Part shown: positions 34,555-42,960 of the stretch, in pieces
How positions within the stretch are numbered: position 1 is the stretch's first letter
Layout: every line of letters begins with the position of its first letter
Source: an uncultured Bacilli bacterium
GTDB taxonomy: Bacteria > Bacillota_I > Bacilli_A > RF39 > UBA660
Direction of reading: 5' to 3'
NCBI GenBank assembly: GCA_934130005.1
Contig: CAKOXD010000007.1
Coordinates: 11,004 to 75,003, forward strand
Length of the DNA: 64,000 bases
Translations under genes and position numbers: made by a program
The notes under the pieces: generated by a model
What the model was told of the DNA's origin: nothing
Seen by the model: only the letters and a program-made list of their open reading frames with translations
Database searches by the model: none

Positions 34555-34725
34555 ATGAAAGAAGCAGCAGGAGAGGCAAATATGACAGTTATAACAATTG
34601 TTTTAATCGGAATTGTTTTAGCTATAGGTAGTGTAATAGTGTCTAATATGATGAAAAATACACAAAATAAAGCAGAATGTGCTTCAAATGGTGGTGTTTG
34701 GGATGGTACTCAATGTAATTATTAA
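34555..34725 (+). CDS. small Flp-like pilin 2
   Basis: This 56-residue paralogue of the preceding pilin is short enough to be missed by automatic annotation. The leader MKEAAGEANMTV is identical in the two, and the hydrophobic helix is closely similar. The tail again has two cysteines around an aromatic-Asp-Gly turn (CASNGGVWDGTQC). GGTGGTGA precedes the ATG, as in copy 1. The tandem arrangement indicates gene duplication, possibly giving major and minor pilins. Confidence 0.8.
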   Translation: MKEAAGEANMTVITIVLIGIVLAIGSVIVSNMMKNTQNKAECASNGGVWDGTQCNY

Positions 34726-34739
34726 TAGGAGGTAATTAA

Positions 34740-35162
34740 ATGAAGCAAGGGGTAGGATATTCAGTAACAATTAATATAATGGCCATATTTATAGTGGTTA
34801 CCTTTGCTTTTTTAGTAACCTCTTTAAATTATTATAAGGCGTATAAAATTAATAATGCTATATCTGATAGTATTGAAAAATATGAAGGATATAATAATTT
34901 TTCTATTACAGAAATTGATACAAAATTAAGTAGTTTAGGTTATATAAAAAATAATGCCGGATGTAAAGGTAGTGATTTAGTTAAAACTGAAGGTTCAAGT
35001 TTTAAAAATAGCTATTGTGTATATGAAACATATGATGCTACAAATAGATATACAAGATATGAAGTAGTAACTTATATTAATTTTAATATACCAGTTATTA
35101 ATAAAACACTTAATCTTCCAGTTAAAACTAAAACAGAAACAATTTATTATTTAGGTGATTAG
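34740..35162 (+). CDS. TadE/TadF-like pseudopilin A
   Basis: This 140-residue protein has a short N-terminus (MKQGVG), a hydrophobic helix (about 8-27), a coiled segment and a soluble domain with two cysteines. It ends YEVVTYINFNIPVINKTLNL. The same end-motif occurs in the next gene product, so the two are paralogues. Architecture fits minor pseudopilins of Tad systems. AGGAGG lies 6 nt upstream of the ATG, 14 nt after pilin 2. Confidence 0.65.
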   Translation: MKQGVGYSVTINIMAIFIVVTFAFLVTSLNYYKAYKINNAISDSIEKYEGYNNFSITEIDTKLSSLGYIKNNAGCKGSDLVKTEGSSFKNSYCVYETYDATNRYTRYEVVTYINFNIPVINKTLNLPVKTKTETIYYLGD

Positions 35163-35174
35163 GAGTGATAATAT

Positions 35175-35603
35175 ATGAGAGAAGCGACAGGTAATGCCCT
35201 TTTAGTAGGTATGGTAACTTCTATGATTGCCATAATAATGATTTTTTTTGTAGGATCACTTAGTTATTCTAAATCATATAGAATTAAAAACTACATTATA
35301 AACATTATTGAAAAAAATAGAGGTTGGTCAGATTCTAATGCTCAAACTGTAAATGATTATTTAAAAAAAGTTGGATATAATATGAAATCTGGCAATGTGT
35401 GCCCTAGTATGAATGATCATAGTTGTACTTTGTTAAATTCAAATACAAGTGGTTATGATTATTGTATTTATCAATGTAAAGATGGAGGATTTGATTTTTA
35501 TAGGGTAGTAACTTATATGAAGTTTGATTTTCCAGTTATAAATAATACGCTTAAATTTAAAGTACAAGGTGAAACCAAAACATTCAATTCATTTAATGAA
35601 TAA
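35175..35603 (+). CDS. TadE/TadF-like pseudopilin B
   Basis: This 142-residue paralogue of the preceding protein begins MREATGNA, has a hydrophobic helix (about 9-30) and a soluble domain with four cysteines, and ends YRVVTYMKFDFPVINNTLKF. With its neighbour and the gene before cpaB, three pseudopilin-like proteins flank the platform genes. AGGAGTGATA precedes the ATG. Function as minor pilins is inferred from layout and context. Confidence 0.65.
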   Translation: MREATGNALLVGMVTSMIAIIMIFFVGSLSYSKSYRIKNYIINIIEKNRGWSDSNAQTVNDYLKKVGYNMKSGNVCPSMNDHSCTLLNSNTSGYDYCIYQCKDGGFDFYRVVTYMKFDFPVINNTLKFKVQGETKTFNSFNE

Positions 35604-35615
35604 AGGGGTGATAGT

Positions 35616-36602
35616 GTGAATGTAATTGTTTCAAATAAAAAGCAACAAATGTTGCAAAGTTTAAATATTGAAATAATAAAAGAACTAAATGGTGAATTTG
35701 AAGTTGACGATTTAGTTAATAATTTTAGAAATTTTTTCTTTCAAAGAATGATATTAGATATAACAGCTTTAAAGAATTATAAAGATATAAAAACGATTCA
35801 AAAATTATCGGTGTCGTTAGATATGAATAAAATTATATTAGTACTAGATGAAAATTCAAACACTGTATCCCCTGAATACATGTCACAACTTATTTCGTTA
35901 GGAATTTATAATTTTACTACTACTTTAGAAGGAATTATGTATCTTTATAATAGTCCAAATTCATATAGAGATGTTGCTCATCTTCATATGATAGATATGC
36001 CAGTTCAAACTGAAAAAAAAGAGGAAGTAAAAACAAATACTGTTTATGTAGATAGATATGTTGAAGTTGAACCAACTATTAAAAGTTGCAAAGTAATTGG
36101 AATAAAAAATGTTACAAAACAATCAGGTGCGACTACATTTACTTATATGATGAAAAAAGCATTGAAGAAAGCATACTCAGTAGTTGCTATAGAAGTAGAA
36201 AAATCTGATTTTAGATTTTTTAACGATCATGAACTTCTTTCTGCAACTAATAGCAGTATAGGTAATATTGTAAATAAAAATAAAGATAAAGATGTAATTC
36301 TAATAGATGTTAATGGTAGTGAAAATGCTATTGGATTATGTGACGAAATAATATATTTATTAGAACCATCAATGGTTAAATTAAATAGATTAATGGTAGT
36401 TAATCCAAGACTTTTAGCAGAAATAAAAGATAAAAAAGTATTATTAAATCAAAGCCTTTTAACTAATAAAGATGTAAGTGAATTTGAAAGTGAATCAAGA
36501 TTAAAAATATTTTATAATATGCCACCATTAGATGAAAGAAAAGACAATATAGAAGAGTTAAACCAATTTTTAAATAAATTAGGTTTTACAAAGTTAAATT
36601 AA
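35616..36602 (+). CDS. CpaE/TadZ-like protein with degenerate P-loop
   Basis: This 328-residue protein resembles CpaE/TadZ. It has an N-terminal receiver-like region (LDMNKIILVLDENSN, SLGIYNFTTTLEGIM) followed by a MinD/ParA-like domain at about 155-320. The Walker A region reads NVTKQSGATTFTYM instead of a GGxGKTT loop, so the signature lysines appear rearranged or lost and ATPase activity is doubtful. TadZ proteins place the Tad apparatus at the cell pole. Translation starts at GTG after AAAGGGGTG. Lying between the pseudopilins and the T4SS genes, it may localise the whole assembly. Confidence 0.7.
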   Translation: MNVIVSNKKQQMLQSLNIEIIKELNGEFEVDDLVNNFRNFFFQRMILDITALKNYKDIKTIQKLSVSLDMNKIILVLDENSNTVSPEYMSQLISLGIYNFTTTLEGIMYLYNSPNSYRDVAHLHMIDMPVQTEKKEEVKTNTVYVDRYVEVEPTIKSCKVIGIKNVTKQSGATTFTYMMKKALKKAYSVVAIEVEKSDFRFFNDHELLSATNSSIGNIVNKNKDKDVILIDVNGSENAIGLCDEIIYLLEPSMVKLNRLMVVNPRLLAEIKDKKVLLNQSLLTNKDVSEFESESRLKIFYNMPPLDERKDNIEELNQFLNKLGFTKLN

Positions 36603-36613
36603 TGTCAATATTG

Positions 36614-36642
36614 TTGACAAAATAAAAAAAATAAAGTATTAT
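36614..36642 (+). promoter_or_regulatory. strong promoter for the T4SS half of the locus
   Basis: TTGACA (36614-36619) and TATTAT (36637-36642) are 17 bp apart. The leader carries the palindrome TAGATGAATTCATCTA (36651-36666) without a T-run, possibly stabilising the mRNA. Confidence 0.75.
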
Positions 36643-36691
36643 TAAGTTATTAGATGAATTCATCTATATAATCTTAAGAGGAGGGTTAAAT

Positions 36692-37033
36692 ATGTTTATA
36701 TTAAATTGTGGAATAGCTATAGATCCAATTGTTCCAGGTATTACTAGCACTATTGTAAATGTAATTAAATGGGCAATACCAGTAATTTTAATTATTTTTG
36801 GTCTTCTTGATATGGCTAAAGCCGTTATAGCTAATGAAGAAAAGGAAATGAAAGAAGCACAAAAAATGCTTATTAAAAGACTTATTTATGCAGTAGTAGC
36901 ATTCCTAGTAGTTGCTTTAGTTCAAGCAGTATTTGGATTATTAGCAAAAGCTGATGCTAATGGTAATAATGCATCAAATGCTACACAATGTATTGATTGC
37001 TTTATAAATAATAAAAATTGTTCAAATCAATAA
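36692..37033 (+). CDS. VirB2/TrbC-like small membrane protein (T4SS pilin-like)
   Basis: This 113-residue protein has two hydrophobic helices (about 20-45 and 65-87) joined by a charged loop ANEEKEMKEAQKMLIKR and a short cysteine-containing tail. This is the two-helix plan of VirB2/TrbC-type T4SS pilins and their Gram-positive counterparts. It has its own consensus promoter and a strong terminator directly after, which would raise its level above that of the downstream machinery genes, as expected for a repeating subunit. The helix-loop-helix is repeated in the next protein. Confidence 0.7.
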   Translation: MFILNCGIAIDPIVPGITSTIVNVIKWAIPVILIIFGLLDMAKAVIANEEKEMKEAQKMLIKRLIYAVVAFLVVALVQAVFGLLAKADANGNNASNATQCIDCFINNKNCSNQ

Positions 37034-37042
37034 AATTTATTA

Positions 37043-37079
37043 AACAATAGAAAAATCTTTTCTATTGTTTTTTTTTATG
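37043..37079 (+). terminator. strong terminator after the VirB2-like gene
   Basis: AAACAATAGAAAA and TTTTCTATTGTTT form a 13-bp stem followed by a long T-run. Partial read-through could set a pilin-to-machine ratio. Confidence 0.8.
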
Positions 37080-37086
37080 TTATAAT
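37078..37086 (+). promoter_or_regulatory. extended -10 promoter
   Basis: TGTTATAAT lies just past the terminator and 35 bp before the next gene. Confidence 0.5.
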
Positions 37087-37120
37087 GTATGTGTGTAAAA
37101 ATATATTGTTGAGGTGCAAA

Positions 37121-37933
37121 ATGAAAAAAAATATTATATATGTATCAATATTGTTTATAAGTTTATTTATGTTTAGTAATATAAGTCAAGTTTTAGCCAA
37201 AGAAACTGATGAAGACTATGAAAGAGAAGATGTAAGAGAGCAAGAAGAAACGAAGCAATATAATGAAGAAGATTGGAAAACTAAAGTAAACGAATCAGCT
37301 GGTTTGACTTGTAATTATGAATTTAGTGATAATACAACGGCAAGCTGTTATTTTTACAATGATAAGTGGGGATATCAATGGAGTTGTTATTCTCATGAAA
37401 ATAACGGTTCAAAAAAAATGACAATTAAAAATAAAATGGGTGATTTTAGAGCATTAAGATATATAAAAACAAATTTTAATTGTTTAACTTATGCAGCAAA
37501 AAAAGGTAATAAAATTTATTTAAATACATCGAAAAAAGCATTAATAGAATATGCTGATATAACTGGTAATTTAAAAACTTCTACAGGTGGAAGTGCAAAT
37601 GTTGAAAAACAATCTAGAACATATTCATCTGGATGTGAAATGTTTGGCAGTGAAGATAGTGCAACTAGAAAACTTATAAAATGGGCAATTTCTATTATTA
37701 GATATGCAATTCCAATAATTATAGTTGTTTTTGGTATAACTGATTATTTAGGAGCATTATTTTCTGGTGAAGAAAAAAATATGAAAGAAGCACAAAAAAA
37801 AGTAATAATGAGAGTTGTAATTGGTATAATAGCCTTACTTGTACCAGCACTTATTAAACTTTTAGTTAATCTTTCTGGAATAGTATTTAATACTGGCATG
37901 AACAGTGGAGATATATTCTGTGATTTTATATAA
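37121..37933 (+). CDS. secreted domain fused to a VirB2-like membrane module
   Basis: This 270-residue protein has a signal peptide (residues 1-27), an acidic Glu-rich segment, an external domain with four or so cysteines, and a C-terminal two-helix module (about 195-265) with the loop SGEEKNMKEAQKKVIMR. That module is clearly paralogous to the preceding VirB2-like protein. The ATG at 37121 after GAGGTG gives a clean signal peptide and is preferred over an upstream ATG. It may be a large pilin variant or an assembly factor that co-polymerises with the small one. I know of no named family with this fusion. Confidence 0.7.
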   Translation: MKKNIIYVSILFISLFMFSNISQVLAKETDEDYEREDVREQEETKQYNEEDWKTKVNESAGLTCNYEFSDNTTASCYFYNDKWGYQWSCYSHENNGSKKMTIKNKMGDFRALRYIKTNFNCLTYAAKKGNKIYLNTSKKALIEYADITGNLKTSTGGSANVEKQSRTYSSGCEMFGSEDSATRKLIKWAISIIRYAIPIIIVVFGITDYLGALFSGEEKNMKEAQKKVIMRVVIGIIALLVPALIKLLVNLSGIVFNTGMNSGDIFCDFI

Positions 37934-37947
37934 AAAGGAGGTAAATT

Positions 37948-40296
37948 ATGGTTCAAATTAGATCATTTTTTGCAATGGTTGATACAGCTATTTATGGATT
38001 TATTTCTGTAATATGGAATACAATTGGTATATTAGCAAATATTGATTTATTTAGTGAAGAAGCAATAAATGGCTTTACAACAAGAATTTACACTATATTA
38101 GGAATATTTATGCTATTTAAAGTTAGCTTTTCATTTATAAGTTATTTAGTAAATCCTGATAAATTTATGGATAATAAAACAGGCTTTTCTAAAATGATAG
38201 TTAATATTATTGTAGTATTTATAATGTTAATCGGTGTTCCTTGGGCATTTCAATTATTAAGAACAGCTCAATCAGCAATTTTGAATGATGAAATTATATC
38301 ACATTTTATTTTAGGAAATACTGGTTCTAATGTTGAAACTGGTGATGGAACTGAAGAAAATACTAGGCAATATGCATTTAAATATGATAATTCTTGTGAG
38401 TCATACATGTATACAGGTAATAAAGGAACATTTTTCTCAATAATGTTAATGAGACCTTTTTACCAATATGATTCATCTTTTACAGAAGGTATGTCTGAAG
38501 AAGAAGCAACGGCAAAAAAACAAGAAGGCGTTTTATGTACATTGGTAGAAAATAAAAAAGATGCGACTGTAGCTACACTTTTAAAACCAACAGTTTTATT
38601 TGCAACTCAAAATCAAGATGGATCACTTACTGGACTTCTTCTTGCAATTACTAGTTATTTAGGAGTTACTCCGTCAGCGGGTACAGGTGTTTCTGCAGCT
38701 GTAGCAAGCGGAGGATTAGATATCGCATCAGCTTATGTATCTTATCAAGTAAATTATTCATTTTTCCTTTCTACTATAGTTGGAATATTAGCTGCTGGGT
38801 TATTAATTTCATTCGCTTTAGATATAGCTGTAAGGTCAATTAAAATGGGATTTTTACAAATCATGGCACCTATTCCTATTATTTCTTATATAGATCCTGA
38901 TTCTTCAAAACATAAATTCTTTAACAATTGGCTTAAAGATGTTGGAAAGACTTGGGCATCATTATTTATAAGGATAGCTACATTAGATATAATAATATAC
39001 ATACTTGAAATTTTGGAAGTTTCAAATATTTTCAAAAAAATACCATGGGTATTATGGGTATGGATTGGTTTATTTTACTTATTAGGTGCATTAATATTTG
39101 CTAAAAAATTACCATCATGGTTAGAAAGCTTAACAGGAATTAAATTTGATGGAGGATTTGAAATAAATCCATTAAAGAAAGTTAAAAATGAAGCATTAGG
39201 TGGAAGACAAGTAGCAAATGGTATGATGGGAGTTGCTGGTGCAGGTGTTGGACTTGCTGGATCTGCAATATCTCATGGAATTGCATATGCAGCAAACAGA
39301 AAAAAATTTAATACTGAAAATACAAAATTAAATAACATGAAAAATGATGCAAGAGCTTCTAGAATTGAAAATAATCAAAGATGGAGAGGATTATTAGATG
39401 AAAGAAGAAATCTTGTTCAACAAAAACAAAGAAAATCAAATCTAAAAAATGAAATGAGTTCTATATCTGGCAGAATTGATGCTTTAACAGCTTCTGGGCG
39501 TGGAAATAGTGCATTAGCTGATAATTTAAGAAAACAATATAATTCAAAAGCTGGCGAATTCAATAGTATTAGAGATATAAGCGATAGTGAAATTCAATCA
39601 AAAACTGCAGCTATAAATGATGCTAGAAGAACAGCAATGGCAAGTAAGAGAGCAGATCAAGAAAAAATAGCTGAACAACAAACTAAAGTAGATAAAATTA
39701 ACAATGAAAAAATCTATAAAAATCCAGTAGCAAGTGCAGCTGGGGAAATAGCAAGAGGTGCATATAGAGGAGCAAGAAATGCATATAATGCCGATACTTT
39801 AAATGTTGGTAAAGTTGTAAGTTCTGGATTAAAAGGTGCTGATGAAGCTGCATTAAAACGTATTTATAGAGAAGACTTTAGTATTCAGGACGAACTTCAC
39901 GATAAAATAACATCATTTGCTCATGTAAAAAATGATTCAGGTACTTCAAGTGAAATTGCAAAAGAATTAAAAGCAAATATGGATAGACTTGATAATTTAA
40001 CAAGTGCATTAAATACTCTTGAAAGTAGATTAGGTAACTTACCAAACTCTTACTCTGGAGCTAAACTTAGTGAAATAAACAATTTAGTTATCCAACGTGA
40101 GAAGATACTTGAAAGATACACAGATGCTGCTGATTATTTAAGAAAAAATCAAGGTTCAGCTCTATCAAAAGCAGACTTAGATGTTGTATTTGATACAGTT
40201 AACGAATTAGTAAGTGAAACTAAAGAAAGAAAACAATTAACTAAGAGAAATAAAGAATTAGATGATATGTTAAAACAACAAAGTAAAAAAGAATAA
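37948..40296 (+). CDS. VirB6/TrbL-like polytopic T4SS channel protein
   Basis: This 782-residue protein has hydrophobic helices in residues 10-120 and 260-395, including a conserved-looking FLQIMAPIPIISYIDPDS loop, as in the VirB6-like channel proteins of Gram-positive conjugation systems. From about 430 to the end it is a long, charged, Gln/Lys-rich coiled coil (RRNLVQQKQRKSNLKNEM) probably in the cytoplasm or cell wall zone. The length is typical of the extended Gram-positive VirB6 forms. AAGGAGG precedes the ATG. Confidence 0.8.
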   Translation: MVQIRSFFAMVDTAIYGFISVIWNTIGILANIDLFSEEAINGFTTRIYTILGIFMLFKVSFSFISYLVNPDKFMDNKTGFSKMIVNIIVVFIMLIGVPWAFQLLRTAQSAILNDEIISHFILGNTGSNVETGDGTEENTRQYAFKYDNSCESYMYTGNKGTFFSIMLMRPFYQYDSSFTEGMSEEEATAKKQEGVLCTLVENKKDATVATLLKPTVLFATQNQDGSLTGLLLAITSYLGVTPSAGTGVSAAVASGGLDIASAYVSYQVNYSFFLSTIVGILAAGLLISFALDIAVRSIKMGFLQIMAPIPIISYIDPDSSKHKFFNNWLKDVGKTWASLFIRIATLDIIIYILEILEVSNIFKKIPWVLWVWIGLFYLLGALIFAKKLPSWLESLTGIKFDGGFEINPLKKVKNEALGGRQVANGMMGVAGAGVGLAGSAISHGIAYAANRKKFNTENTKLNNMKNDARASRIENNQRWRGLLDERRNLVQQKQRKSNLKNEMSSISGRIDALTASGRGNSALADNLRKQYNSKAGEFNSIRDISDSEIQSKTAAINDARRTAMASKRADQEKIAEQQTKVDKINNEKIYKNPVASAAGEIARGAYRGARNAYNADTLNVGKVVSSGLKGADEAALKRIYREDFSIQDELHDKITSFAHVKNDSGTSSEIAKELKANMDRLDNLTSALNTLESRLGNLPNSYSGAKLSEINNLVIQREKILERYTDAADYLRKNQGSALSKADLDVVFDTVNELVSETKERKQLTKRNKELDDMLKQQSKKE

Positions 40297-40311
40297 AGGG
40301 TGATAGAATAA

Positions 40312-40635
40312 ATGAATAATGGAAGATTTTTAATACCTGCCAATTCTAAAAAATCATTATTGATTTTTGGAATATTTAATAAATTCGATGCAATATTATT
40401 TGGATCTGGGATAGCGATTACCTTGATATTGATGATGATATTACCAATAGCTAATATAGTGTGGGCAATAGTTGCTATTGCCCCCGTTATAATAACTGGA
40501 TTTTTGGTTTTCCCTATTCCTAATTATCATAATGTTATGACTGTTTTAATAGAAACGTGGCAGTTTTTTACATCAAGACAGAGATTCATTTGGAAAGGTT
40601 GGTGTTTTACTAGTGAAAAAGACGACAAAAAGTAA
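40312..40635 (+). CDS. PrgI/VirB3-like T4SS membrane protein
   Basis: This 107-residue protein has two closely spaced hydrophobic helices (about 25-66) after a short N-terminal region with NKFDAILFGSGIA. It ends in a basic aromatic segment (FTSRQRFIWKGW). The order VirB6-like, PrgI-like, VirB4 is the standard Gram-positive T4SS core arrangement. It overlaps the next gene by 23 nt, giving translational coupling to the VirB4 pieces. Confidence 0.8.
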   Translation: MNNGRFLIPANSKKSLLIFGIFNKFDAILFGSGIAITLILMMILPIANIVWAIVAIAPVIITGFLVFPIPNYHNVMTVLIETWQFFTSRQRFIWKGWCFTSEKDDKK

Positions 40636-41158
40636 ATATACAAATGATTTTGTACCAATAAAGAGTATAACTAATGGTATGGTCATTTTAGATAATAATA
40701 AAAAACTTACAGGAATAAAAATAATACCTAGAAATATTTTTATTCTAGATCAAGGAACATTGAATGCTATTATAGATAACTTAAAAAATGCTTACAATAT
40801 GATAGATTATGAATTTTGGATTATTGCTGCTGATAGACCAGTTGATATAAATTTATTTCTATCACAACTTCAATTATTATTTAATTCTACACAAGATCAA
40901 ATAAGAAGAAAAATGATTATGGAAGATATAAATAAAGCAAATATGTTTATGAATAATAATATAGTTGATACAGAATACTTCTTGTTATTTGTAGAAAAAG
41001 ATACAGATAAAATAAATAAAAGAATAAGACAACTTATAAATGGATTTGCAAATGCTGGATTAACATCACATCAAGTAACTAATGATGATTTAAGAATTAT
41101 ATTAGATAATTTCTTAAATGGTGGACAAACTACTACATTTGGGACGGTGATTGGATAA
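40613..41158 (+). CDS. VirB4 N-terminal-like domain protein (split VirB4)
   Basis: This 181-residue soluble protein begins SKYTNDFVPIKSITNGMVI and has ILDQGTLNAIIDNLKNAY, resembling the first domain of VirB4/TraC ATPases (the part that docks on VirB3/PrgI). No Walker motif is present. Together with the next protein (593 residues) the pair totals about the usual 770-800 residues of VirB4. It starts at GTG within the PrgI-like gene and its TAA overlaps the next ATG by 1 nt, so the halves are co-translated. Either an ancestral gene was split or this is an accessory docking subunit. Confidence 0.65.
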   Translation: MKKTTKSKYTNDFVPIKSITNGMVILDNNKKLTGIKIIPRNIFILDQGTLNAIIDNLKNAYNMIDYEFWIIAADRPVDINLFLSQLQLLFNSTQDQIRRKMIMEDINKANMFMNNNIVDTEYFLLFVEKDTDKINKRIRQLINGFANAGLTSHQVTNDDLRIILDNFLNGGQTTTFGTVIG

Positions 41159-42939
41159 TGGATATAAAAACACAAATAGCTCCAAAAGGACTAGAATTTA
41201 AACCAAATCACTTTATTATAAGTGATAAATATGCAACCATTTTAACAGTAATATCTTATCCTAAAATTATTTCACCAGGATATTTATCATCACTTACAAG
41301 TATGTCTGGAATAAAAGTTGTAATAAAACATATTCCAGTGCCATTTAGTATGATAAGTAAAATGCTTAATAAAGAAATATATGCTTTAAAACAAAGGTAT
41401 CAAGAAGAAAATGATAGAACTATACAAGAAAGAATAAGACAAGATTATGAATCATTAGAAGTATTTATATCACAACTTGCAGCTAATCAATCAAAAATAT
41501 TTGATTTTCAAATGCATATTATGATAACTGCAGATAGTGAAGAAGAATTAAATAATAAAAAAATACAAGTAAGAAGTTATTTAGAAGCAATGGAAATGCG
41601 TGCATTCCCACTTAGATTTGAACAAGAAAAAGTTTTAAAATCAATTTTACCTATATTTGATAAACAAGATATAGAAGATAGAATTGGTACACCAATTCCA
41701 GCACCTACAATAGCTGCTATGTATCCATTTATATTTGATAGTATAAAAGACCCTGGACTTTCAACACTTTTAGGTGTAGATTTCTCAGGTGGTGTTATTC
41801 TATTTAATCAATTCTTATATCAAATAAAAAAAGAACCAAATAGAAATAATGCAAACTTAATCATTTTAGGTACAAGTGGTAGTGGTAAAAGTACTGCAGC
41901 TAAATTAATGATTAGAACTCACATAAGAAATAATTGTCAAGTTGTTATAATCGACCCAGAAGGTGAATTTGAACCAATGGCAAGAAGATATAAAGGAGAC
42001 TTCATTGATTTAGGAAAAGGTGGAGAATATGGTATGATAAATCCACTTGAAGTAGTAATAGATGCTGATGAAGATGAAATACAAGGTGGTCTTGGATATA
42101 CAGTTCTTACAAGAACATTACAAAGTATAAAAGCTTTTATGAAATATTATGATCCTAATATAGAAGAAGATGTTCTTAATATGTTTAGTGAAATAGTTCA
42201 AGAAACATATAGAAGATTTGGAATGAATTTTGATACAGATTTTTCAAAATTTAGATCAGAAGACTATCCAACATTTAAAGATGTTTATGCAACTATAAGA
42301 GGAAGACTTGCATCTATGACAGAAAAAACTCATGAAAAAGATGTAATGGAAAGACTAGAACTTAAAATAAGACCAATTGTTAAAGAACTTAAATATTACT
42401 TTGATGGTCATACAACAATAAGACCACAAAGTACATTTATTGTATTTAATATAAGAGAACTTATGAATGCTGATTCAAATATAAAAAATGCATTGTTCTT
42501 TAATATATTAAAATACGCATGGGGATTAACACTAGATAGAAGAGTTAATACAGTGCTTAGTGTTGATGAAGCACATGTTTTACTTTCAGGTAATAATACT
42601 TTAGGAGCTGATTTCTTAGCTCAAATCCAAAGACGTGCTAGAAAATACAATACTGGAACAATTATTATAACTCAACAACCAAGTGATTTTAGTGATCCAG
42701 CAGTAATAACACAAGGAAAAGCAATATTTGATAATGCCTCTTATTACCTTGTAATGGGTCTAAAAAAACAAGCAGTTGAGGATTTATCTAGATTAATAGA
42801 TTTAAATGATAATGAAAAAGAAAATATTAAAAGATACAATCAAGGAGATGCATTATTTATTTGTGGTAGCAGAAGAATGCAAATTAATATAATTGCTACT
42901 GAACAAGAATTAGATTCATTTAGTGGTGGTGCCTTTTAG
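41158..42939 (+). CDS. virB4: VirB4/TraC-type T4SS ATPase
   Basis: This 593-residue ATPase powers type IV secretion. Walker A is LGTSGSGKSTAA with Lys244, immediately followed by QVVIIDPEGEFEPM. Walker B is TVLSVDEAHVLLSG, and the IITQQPSDF motif is the typical motif C region. The N-terminal 200 residues (VVIKHIPVPFSMISKMLNKE) also match the family. It is encoded directly after the VirB4-N-like protein and before the peptidoglycan hydrolase, in the order seen in Gram-positive conjugative elements. Confidence 0.95.
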   Translation: MDIKTQIAPKGLEFKPNHFIISDKYATILTVISYPKIISPGYLSSLTSMSGIKVVIKHIPVPFSMISKMLNKEIYALKQRYQEENDRTIQERIRQDYESLEVFISQLAANQSKIFDFQMHIMITADSEEELNNKKIQVRSYLEAMEMRAFPLRFEQEKVLKSILPIFDKQDIEDRIGTPIPAPTIAAMYPFIFDSIKDPGLSTLLGVDFSGGVILFNQFLYQIKKEPNRNNANLIILGTSGSGKSTAAKLMIRTHIRNNCQVVIIDPEGEFEPMARRYKGDFIDLGKGGEYGMINPLEVVIDADEDEIQGGLGYTVLTRTLQSIKAFMKYYDPNIEEDVLNMFSEIVQETYRRFGMNFDTDFSKFRSEDYPTFKDVYATIRGRLASMTEKTHEKDVMERLELKIRPIVKELKYYFDGHTTIRPQSTFIVFNIRELMNADSNIKNALFFNILKYAWGLTLDRRVNTVLSVDEAHVLLSGNNTLGADFLAQIQRRARKYNTGTIIITQQPSDFSDPAVITQGKAIFDNASYYLVMGLKKQAVEDLSRLIDLNDNEKENIKRYNQGDALFICGSRRMQINIIATEQELDSFSGGAF

Positions 42940-42960
42940 TAAAAGTTTGGTGGTGATTGC

